Of a stretch of DNA of 64,000 nt, positions 58,674 to 64,000 are shown piece after piece. A program made the translations under genes and the position numbers. How positions within the stretch are numbered: the first letter of the stretch is position 1; the number at the start of each line of letters is the position of its first letter. Source of the stretch: Chitinophagaceae bacterium. GTDB taxonomy: Bacteria > Bacteroidota > Bacteroidia > Chitinophagales > Chitinophagaceae. The DNA is taken from contig JADJPV010000001.1 in assembly GCA_016713085.1 (NCBI GenBank), forward strand, positions 1,757,001-1,821,000. The letters run 5' to 3'. The notes below the pieces were generated by a model. That model ran no database searches and had not been told where the DNA came from. It worked only from the letters and a program-made list of their open reading frames with translations.

Positions 58674-59189
58674 TTAAAGTTTTGTTCTTGTTTCTTTCAA
58701 TCCTTTGCTTTGTAAATAGTCAAACAGTTCTTTTGCATCTTCACCACCTCTCTGTGCATGATGCAATAGTGTATAACCATGCGGACCTCTTGCATACAAG
58801 TAAGCAGGATAGGTTTCAATATAGGCTTTTACAATTTGCGTTTTACCCAGCATCGTCAGTACAAATAAATTTGTTCTTGCTCCTTTTTCAATGAGGTAAT
58901 TGGCAATTTCTTTAGTGCCAACATGTCCTGCGCCTTCCAGCCCTGTTTCAAAATCGCCTCCGCCCCAATCCCATGTTGCATACAGCAATGTAGGAAATTC
59001 AAGCAGGAGCTGTTTTACTTTATCAAGATTATTATGACCGGCTCCAACAAAGTCTTTTACCTTTTCTGGTGGCAATGGATCTCCTTTGGGTTGTTTAGTT
59101 GGCGGAGCAGTTTGTGAAAGAAGAAAGGAGGGAACAGCAAGAAAACTGCTGCCAATTGCTGCCTGCTGTAAAAAAGATTTACGATTCAT
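58674..59189 (-). CDS. secreted ankyrin repeat protein
   Basis: A 171-residue ankyrin protein with a Tat- or Sec-like leader (MNRKSFLQQAAIGSSFLAVP). Ankyrin repeats are visible in HVGTKEIANYLIEKGARTNL at about residues 89-108 and GPHGYTLLHHAQRGGEDAKE at about 134. The preceding part (GAGHNNLDKVKQLLLEFPTL) is also ankyrin-like. It is probably periplasmic. The partner is unknown. It is co-directional with the PD40 gene, 14 bp apart. Confidence 0.8.
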   Translation of the reverse strand: MNRKSFLQQAAIGSSFLAVPSFLLSQTAPPTKQPKGDPLPPEKVKDFVGAGHNNLDKVKQLLLEFPTLLYATWDWGGGDFETGLEGAGHVGTKEIANYLIEKGARTNLFVLTMLGKTQIVKAYIETYPAYLYARGPHGYTLLHHAQRGGEDAKELFDYLQSKGLKETRTKL

Positions 59190-59243
59190 GGTTATTGCTT
59201 TCTTTAAAGTTCCGAAATAGAGTGAATGAATTTATTCCGCTCA

Positions 59244-59768
59244 TCATTTCTTACGATGGTACTCCAGGTCATATTCTGTTAACCATGTTGCGCTGTTGTC
59301 TTTACTTATTTCACCCAACTGGCGAACTTTATCTGCACCTATATTAAAAAAGGTAAGCCGCCTTATTGCCATGCTGTCCTGTGTAAACAGAAACGGCCTG
59401 GTAATGAAAATAATTTTTCTGTCTTCAAACTTACCCTCCAGGTATTCGGTACTGCCTGCCGCATTATCAACCCAGGTTTGCTGCCACTGTTTGGTAGTTG
59501 CATTATAGGTATTGAAACTTTTGCCTGCATAACGTAAACCCTGCGTAACAGCAGCGCTTGTCCATTCTTCTAAAATAATACAACTGTCGAGGATGACACT
59601 GATCTTACTGTCACCAGCCTTTTTACCATTTGGTGAATAGGCTTCCCATTCGCCAAGCCAGAAATCGAACTGCCGGTAAACAGGATTGCTGCATGGTTTA
59701 TTATTTTGTTGAGAGAAAGAAGAATAAGAACTGACTACAGTAATCAGGAAGAAAGCATACTTTACCAT
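59244..59768 (-). CDS. secreted DUF1579-like protein
   Basis: A 174-residue protein with a signal peptide (KYAFFLITVVSSYSSFSQ) and a lipocalin-like domain: FDFWLGEWEAYSPNGKKAGD at about residues 34-53, then CIILEEWTSAAVTQGLRYAG and QWQQTWVDNAAGSTEYLEGK. This resembles DUF1579/heme-binding-like secreted barrels of Bacteroidota. The function is unknown. It is the rightmost gene of the leftward cluster and is divergent from the YciI gene. Confidence 0.72.
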   Translation of the reverse strand: MVKYAFFLITVVSSYSSFSQQNNKPCSNPVYRQFDFWLGEWEAYSPNGKKAGDSKISVILDSCIILEEWTSAAVTQGLRYAGKSFNTYNATTKQWQQTWVDNAAGSTEYLEGKFEDRKIIFITRPFLFTQDSMAIRRLTFFNIGADKVRQLGEISKDNSATWLTEYDLEYHRKK

Positions 59769-59841
59769 AAGCGTTATTTGTTGGGGATTCTTAAATTTAA
59801 CTGATCATTTTTAATTTTTTTCCCTCTTTTTATGAATGGTA

Positions 59842-59868
59842 TGTCCGGAAATTATAACTCTGGACGTC
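59842..59868 (+). promoter_or_regulatory. candidate ECF sigma promoter before the DGPF gene
   Basis: TGTCCG (59842-59847), a 17-bp spacer, then CGTC (59865-59868) matches the general -35/-10 form of ECF promoters, and differs in one or two bases from the TGTCGA/CGTC motif I recall for the ECF42 group. It lies 37 bp before the YciI/DGPF ATG. Confidence 0.45.
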
Positions 59869-59905
59869 ATTACAAAAATCATTTCAAAACAATAAAACAA
59901 CTATT

Positions 59906-60259
59906 ATGGAAAAGTTTATGTTAATCTTTCAGGGTGAAATGCCTTCTGACTCTAATCCTTCTCCACAGCAAATGCAGGAAAGTATGGGCAAGTGGTTTGC
60001 ATGGATTGATAAGCTGGCAAAGGCCGGTAAGTATGTTTCCGGCGAACCGTTATTACCCGGTGGAAAAGTGATCAAAGGGAATCATAAATCCGTAACTGAT
60101 GGACCTTTTACCGAGGGCAAGGAAATTATTGGCGGCTATTTTATTATTAATGCAGCTGATTATGATGAAGCCATTGCTCTTTGCGCTGATTTTCCCGATT
60201 ATGAAACAGGTGGTGCTGTTATTGTACGCCAGGTACAGAAAATGGACATGCCTTCTTAA
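59906..60259 (+). CDS. YciI family protein with DGPF motif
   Basis: A 117-residue YCII-related protein. The motif SVTDGPFTEGKEIIGGYFII at about residues 58-77 holds the DGPF signature of this branch. The family histidine/aspartate region MLIFQGEMPSDSNPSPQQMQ opens the protein. DGPF proteins are the typical partners and targets of ECF42 sigma factors, one of which is encoded 818 bp downstream. The function is unknown. A dehydrogenase-like or ligand-binding role has been suggested for YCII folds. Confidence 0.88.
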   Translation: MEKFMLIFQGEMPSDSNPSPQQMQESMGKWFAWIDKLAKAGKYVSGEPLLPGGKVIKGNHKSVTDGPFTEGKEIIGGYFIINAADYDEAIALCADFPDYETGGAVIVRQVQKMDMPS

Positions 60260-60333
60260 CAATAAGATGTTGCAGGCAGACAAAAATTGAAGTATTTTAC
60301 CAGTCAGCATTTTTCACCTCAAAACATTCAGAC

Positions 60334-60939
60334 ATGAAACAGCTATTAGGTTTAATTGGGTTGCTGATCTTATCCGGCTTTACCGGCATTGACAACAGTA
60401 TTACAAAGGAGGAAAGAAAATCGGCCATCAGTTATTTTAAACAAACGCAGCAGGACTTTATAAAAGAGATTAAAGGACTGAGCGAAGCACAACTTAACTG
60501 GAAACCGGCAGACAGCGTTTGGAGTGTTGCCAATTGTGCTGAACACATTACTATTTCTGAAAAGAACCTGTTTGACTGGGGAATGGGCACTTTGAAAGCG
60601 CCTGCTGACCCCACAAAAAGGAAGGAACTGAAACATGATGATGAAGCTATTAAGAATATGATCGGCAGCCGTACGGTGAAAGTTAAAACAAGAGAAGACT
60701 TTTATCCAACCGGGCAATTTGGGAATACGGCACAAACTTTAGTTGTATTTAAAGAACGCCGTGCTGACCTGATTAAGTACATGAAATCAACAGAAGATGA
60801 CTTACGCAATCATTTTGCTGAAACACCTGTTGGGTTGATAGACACTTATCAACTGCTGATTTTTTTAAGTGCACATACAAAACGGCACACCCTGCAGATT
60901 GCTGAATTAAAAGCACATCCGGATTTTCCAAAGCAGTAA
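60334..60939 (+). CDS. secreted DinB family protein
   Basis: A 201-residue DinB-like four-helix protein with a probable signal peptide (KQLLGLIGLLILSGFTG). Metal-ligand histidines typical of DinB are in WSVANCAEHITISEKNLFDW at about residue 71 and in LSAHTKRHTLQIAELK at about 182-186 (HxxxH). Most DinB proteins are cytosolic, so export is noteworthy. The gene lies between the DGPF gene and the sigma factor in a tidy set. Confidence 0.82.
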   Translation: MKQLLGLIGLLILSGFTGIDNSITKEERKSAISYFKQTQQDFIKEIKGLSEAQLNWKPADSVWSVANCAEHITISEKNLFDWGMGTLKAPADPTKRKELKHDDEAIKNMIGSRTVKVKTREDFYPTGQFGNTAQTLVVFKERRADLIKYMKSTEDDLRNHFAETPVGLIDTYQLLIFLSAHTKRHTLQIAELKAHPDFPKQ

Positions 60940-60959
60940 TTTTTTCAAAAAGCCCAATA

Positions 60960-61018
60960 GCCGGAAAGGCGGGAAGAATAATTGTAAATCACACTTATCA
61001 ACTTCCCGCCTTTCCGGC
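60960..61018. repeat. 17-bp perfect inverted repeat upstream of the sigma factor
   Basis: GCCGGAAAGGCGGGAAG (60960-60976) is exactly complementary to CTTCCCGCCTTTCCGGC (61002-61018), with a 25-nt A/T-rich loop. It lies 20 bp after the DinB stop and 59 bp before the sigma factor start. There is no T run, so it is not a classical terminator. A translational or transcriptional control hairpin is possible. Confidence 0.6.
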
Positions 61019-61076
61019 AAATAAACTAGACAGCCTGTTTATTTTAAAAGATCGAGTAAATTGCAGAAAAGATTGT

Positions 61077-62345
61077 TTGAAAACCTCCTCTCATATTGAT
61101 GAAACTGTTGATCATCTCTTCCGGCATGAGTGGGGAAAGCTTGTATCTGTGCTAACTAAACTGTTTGGTACGCAGAACTTAGAGTTAGCAGAGGATGTGG
61201 TGCAGGATACATTAGTAACAGCACTCGGTAACTGGAAAATCAACGGACTTCCGCAAAATCCTTCGGCCTGGTTATTTACTGCTGCAAGAAATAAAGCTGT
61301 TGATGTATTACGTCAGCAAAAACGAAAAGACGAATTCTCCAAAAGCATTACTCCGCTTCTCCAGTCAGAATATACACTGGCACCAACTGTAAAAGAAATG
61401 GTGAACACAAATACCATTGATGATGATCAGCTGCGGATGATGTTTGTTTGCTGTCATCCTTCTTTATCAACAGAAGCACAGGTATCGTTGATTTTAAAAA
61501 CACTTTGCGGTTTCAGTGTTACAGAAATTGCCAAAGCATTTGTTACCGGATACGATACCATTGAAAAAAGATTGTACCGTGCAAGACAAACATTTCGTGA
61601 AAACAATGTTCAGTTTGAATTGCCTGCAGCGGCAGATCTTGATAACCGGGTGGAAGCTGTATTGATGGCCATCTATCTTTTATTCAATGAAGGATATAAC
61701 TCCACTAATCATGAAGACCTGATCCGCAACGACCTGATGAATGAAGCCATGCGGATGTGTGAACTTATCTGCCGCAACGAAAAAGTGAACCATGCCAATA
61801 CCCATGCACTGATGGCGTTGATGTGTTTTACCGCATCAAGAAATGATGCAAGACTCGATAAAGAGGGAAACATCCTGTTATTAAAACAACAGGACCGCAA
61901 TAAGTGGAACAGGGCATTGATTGAAACAGGTGTGTTTCATCTCGAAGAATCAGCAGCAGGAGAAACCATCAGCAAATATCATATTGAAGCGGGGATTGCC
62001 TACGAGCATGCTCAGGCAAGAGATTATCATCATACCAACTGGAACAATATTCTTCATTGTTATAATTTACTCTATCAATTGTATCCTACACCCATCATTG
62101 CTTTAAACAGGGCCATTGTGATCAGTGAACTAAATGGAGCAGAAGCAGCCATCAGTGCGATTGAAAATATTCAGCAGCTTTCTTCCTTAAAAAATTATTA
62201 CCTGCTTCCGGCAACACTGGGCGAACTGCACTGGCAGCTGAAACAGTACGACAAAGCCAGAACTTATTTTGAAGAAGCCATTACCCTAACCCAATCAGCC
62301 ATTGAAAAAAAGTTACTGCAGCAAAAGATCAGTCAGCAGGTTTAA
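61077..62345 (+). CDS. ECF42-like RNA polymerase sigma factor with TPR/DUF6596 C-terminus
   Basis: A 422-residue ECF sigma factor with a long C-terminal extension. Region sigma2 includes DETVDHLFRHEWGKLVSVLT and NLELAEDVVQDTLVTALGNW at about residues 33-52. Region sigma4 includes EAQVSLILKTLCGFSVTEIA and KAFVTGYDTIEKRLYRARQT at about 137-176. The C-terminal DUF6596/TPR-like part (about 190-420) shows LLFNEGYNSTNHEDLIRNDL and LPATLGELHWQLKQYDKART. This architecture with a DGPF neighbour marks the ECF42 group. The start is a TTG at 61077, since no in-frame ATG exists upstream of the conserved region. No anti-sigma gene is present, as usual for ECF42. Confidence 0.88.
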   Translation: MKTSSHIDETVDHLFRHEWGKLVSVLTKLFGTQNLELAEDVVQDTLVTALGNWKINGLPQNPSAWLFTAARNKAVDVLRQQKRKDEFSKSITPLLQSEYTLAPTVKEMVNTNTIDDDQLRMMFVCCHPSLSTEAQVSLILKTLCGFSVTEIAKAFVTGYDTIEKRLYRARQTFRENNVQFELPAAADLDNRVEAVLMAIYLLFNEGYNSTNHEDLIRNDLMNEAMRMCELICRNEKVNHANTHALMALMCFTASRNDARLDKEGNILLLKQQDRNKWNRALIETGVFHLEESAAGETISKYHIEAGIAYEHAQARDYHHTNWNNILHCYNLLYQLYPTPIIALNRAIVISELNGAEAAISAIENIQQLSSLKNYYLLPATLGELHWQLKQYDKARTYFEEAITLTQSAIEKKLLQQKISQQV

Positions 62346-62395
62346 ATCATTTCTTTTTTCTGCTTTGCCTTAACTTTGCTGTAAATACTTCTGAA

Positions 62396-62623
62396 ATGAA
62401 TAAGTGGGGATTGATACTGGTTTTCATTATTGTTGCTGTTGTTGTTGTTTCAGCAGATGCTGCAGCGCAATGTTCTATCTGTACAAAAACCGCTTCACAG
62501 CTGGGTGAAAAACCGGCCAAAGCTTTGAATGGTGCTATTATCTATTTGATGGCTGCTCCTTTTGCCATAGTTGGTTTTATTGGCTGGCGCTGGTGGAAAA
62601 GCCAGAAAGAAGAAGAAGTATAA
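62396..62623 (+). CDS. small membrane protein with CxxC
   Basis: A 75-residue protein with an N-terminal helix (LILVFIIVAVVVVSADAAA), a loop with CSIC (about residues 26-29) and a second helix (YLMAAPFAIVGFIGWRWW). The CxxC loop between two helices hints at redox or metal binding. Similar small proteins are found next to cytochrome or metalloprotease genes in this phylum. The family is not certain. Confidence 0.6.
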   Translation: MNKWGLILVFIIVAVVVVSADAAAQCSICTKTASQLGEKPAKALNGAIIYLMAAPFAIVGFIGWRWWKSQKEEEV

Positions 62624-62691
62624 GCCACTGATCACTTTCTCTTTTTGCAATCGCCCTCTTCCCGTAACTTGTATGCATTAACCAACTGTAT

Positions 62692-63262
62692 ATGAGAAAA
62701 TATTTCTTTTTGCTGTTGCTGCTTCCTTTATCAATTGCAGCACAGAACCTGCCTGCCGGCAGGCAAGGACTCCCAACTATTGAAGAAAAAACAAACGGAC
62801 TGAAAAAGTATGAAGGCTACTTCAACTTTTACTGGGATGAAAATACCGGTAAAGTTTGGCTGGAAGTAGACAAACTTGAAACCGAATTATTATATGTTAT
62901 TTCCTTGCCTGCAGGTTTAGGTTCAAATGATATTGGACTTGATCGTGGATTGCTGGGCGATGACCGTGTGGTAAAGTTTAGTAAAGTGGGCAGAAAGGTT
63001 TTACTCGTTCAACCCAACTATGGATACAGAGCTTTATCAAACGACCATGCTGAGAAAAGAGCAGTGGAACAATCCTTTGCACAATCAACCATTTGGGGTT
63101 TTATGGTTGAAGCAGAAAGCAATGGAAAATTTTTAGTTGATGCAACAGATTTTTTAATGCGTGATGCCATGAAAGTGAGCAATGCCATCCGCAGAATGCG
63201 CCAGGGAAATTATCAGCTTGATAAAACAAGAAGTGCCATGTACCTGGCACGCACCAAAAAAC
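62692..63262 (+). CDS. zinc-dependent metalloprotease (DUF5117-type), N-terminal part before frameshift
   Basis: The start of a secreted metalloprotease: signal peptide (RKYFFLLLLLPLSIAAQ) followed by the DUF5118/DUF5117-like prodomain (GLKKYEGYFNFYWDENTGKV, LYVISLPAGLGSNDIGLDRG, GFMVEAESNGKFLVDATDFL). The frame as deposited stops at 63279 after KKLSTQF. The natural continuation is the frame starting at 63263. The 9-residue stretch LPAGRQGLP just after the signal peptide is encoded by a palindromic repeat and looks inserted. Confidence 0.8.
62750..62765. repeat. palindromic repeat inserted in frame in the metalloprotease gene
   Basis: TGCCTGCCGGCAGGCA, a perfect 16-bp palindrome, encodes part of LPAGRQG. 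The CCTGCCGGCAGG repeat type is widespread in Bacteroidota. The insert falls between the signal peptide and the mature domain, where extra residues should be harmless. Confidence 0.7.
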
Positions 63263-64000
63263 TTTCCACTCAATTCTGAACTGGAAGTAACCGTTACTTA
63301 TACCAATGCCGATGGTGAAGTGGGGAATTTTGTACAGCCTGTTGCTCCATCAACCGAAGCCATTACCTTGCGCATTCATCATTCACTGGTACAACTGCCC
63401 GATAATAATTATCAGCCAAGAGTATTTGATCCACGCAGCAGTTTTATCCCGGTTTCTTTTTATGATTATGCATCACCGGTTAGCTCACCCATTGAAAAAT
63501 ATTATATCATCCGTCACCGCTTGAAGAAAAAAGATCCAACAGCTGCCATCAGTGAGCCGGTAAAACCAATCATTTATTATTTAGATAACGGTACACCAGA
63601 ACCGATCCGTTCTGCTTTGCTCGATGGTGCCGGCTGGTGGAGCCAGGCATTTGAAGCTGCCGGATATAAAAATGCATTCCAGATAAGAGTATTGCCCGAC
63701 AGTGCTGACCCGATGGACATCCGTTACAACATGATCAACTGGGTACACCGTTCTACACGTGGCTGGAGTTATGGCGCTTCGGTTGTTGATCCCCGTACAG
63801 GAGAAATTATTAAAGGACAGGTATCGCTTGGTTCACTCCGTGTACGTCAGGATTATCTCATCTTCTCCGGTTTATTATCACCATATGAAACAGGAATTCC
63901 TGCCAATGATCAAATGTTGAAAGCGGCATTGGCAAGATTGCGCCAGTTATCAGCACATGAAGTGGGACATACCATCGGCCTCATGCACAATTATGCCAGC
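63263..64000 (+). CDS. zinc-dependent metalloprotease (DUF5117-type), catalytic part, runs off the window
   Basis: The continuation of the metalloprotease in a new frame for 246 codons to the window edge. It reads FPLNSELEVTVTYTNADGEV, PRSSFIPVSFYDYASPVSSP, YYLDNGTPEPIRSALLDGAG and SHEVGHTIGL-type sequence (LSAHEVGHTIGLMHNYA). HExxHxxGxxH is the metzincin zinc site. A one-base difference in the A6 run at 63256-63261 separates it from the N-terminal part. The 3' end is outside the window. This family is secreted and acts on unknown proteins. Confidence 0.85.

Noticed and set aside
63306..63524. A 72-codon plus-strand open frame in the last kilobase
   Set aside because: It is a shadow of the metalloprotease frame that runs from 63263 and carries the HExxHxxGxxH motif.
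1..64000. tRNA, rRNA, CRISPR or phage genes
   Set aside because: I looked through the intergenic stretches and found no cloverleaf-like gene, regular repeat-spacer array, integrase or phage structural gene.

Overview
The window looks like chromosome of a member of the Bacteroidota, most likely family Chitinophagaceae. The clues are the protein set (DUF2911, DUF6132, DUF6265, YeeE/YedE pairs, a secreted DUF5117-type metalloprotease, ankyrin and PD40 proteins), weak ribosome binding sites, TAnnTTTG-like promoter elements and A/T-rich intergenic DNA. No rRNA, tRNA, CRISPR array, phage or plasmid replication gene was seen. Family-level placement is inference.

Layout. 1-9.6 kb: core metabolism (2-oxoacid:ferredoxin oxidoreductase beta subunit, a FabH-type ketosynthase, a lipid kinase, heme A synthase) and a patatin-like phospholipase gene split by a frameshift. 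9.7-22.9 kb: a dense sulfur island. It holds a CoA-disulfide reductase-rhodanese fusion, two different sulfide:quinone oxidoreductase-like flavoproteins, DsrC/TusE and DsrE-type sulfur carriers, an OmpP1/FadL porin, a secreted DsrE-like protein, the wreck of a TsdA-like diheme cytochrome, a YeeE/YedE transporter pair, two single-domain rhodaneses, a persulfide dioxygenase-like MBL protein with two rhodanese domains, a TauE/SafE exporter and a Crp/Fnr regulator. Copies or variants of a GTGA-N6-TCAC palindrome lie in front of the main transcription units, so the island reads as one sulfide/persulfide oxidation and export regulon. 23-35.8 kb: housekeeping and metabolic genes (rnhB, a TsaC/YrdC protein, a Gfo/Idh/MocA oxidoreductase, cystathionine gamma-synthase, asparagine synthase, a CoA transferase, an ACP phosphodiesterase). 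36.2-38.1 kb: a REP/RAYT transposase locus with a 423-bp tandem duplication and a small passenger gene, then a MITE-like inverted repeat. 38.1-49.7 kb: uvrB, a secreted WD40-caspase protein, a ParA ATPase, polA, a DsbA-like protein and a PfkB kinase. 49.8-53.1 kb: one long BNR/VPS10-type beta-propeller gene broken into four frames. 53.1-62.3 kb: small stress or detoxification-type proteins (TfoX-N, AHSA1, VOC, DUF1801, DUF4287/DUF5655, ankyrin) facing a YciI/DGPF - DinB - ECF42-like sigma factor set. 62.7-64 kb: a zinc metalloprotease that runs off the end and carries a frameshift.

Two patterns cut across the window. First, at least seven frame breaks fall in five otherwise well-conserved genes, and most sit in short A or T runs. 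Five are explained by one missing base, which looks more like consensus-sequence error than gene decay. Second, palindromic repeats of the kind scattered through Bacteroidota genomes occur between genes and, in two cases (asnB and the metalloprotease), in frame inside coding sequences.
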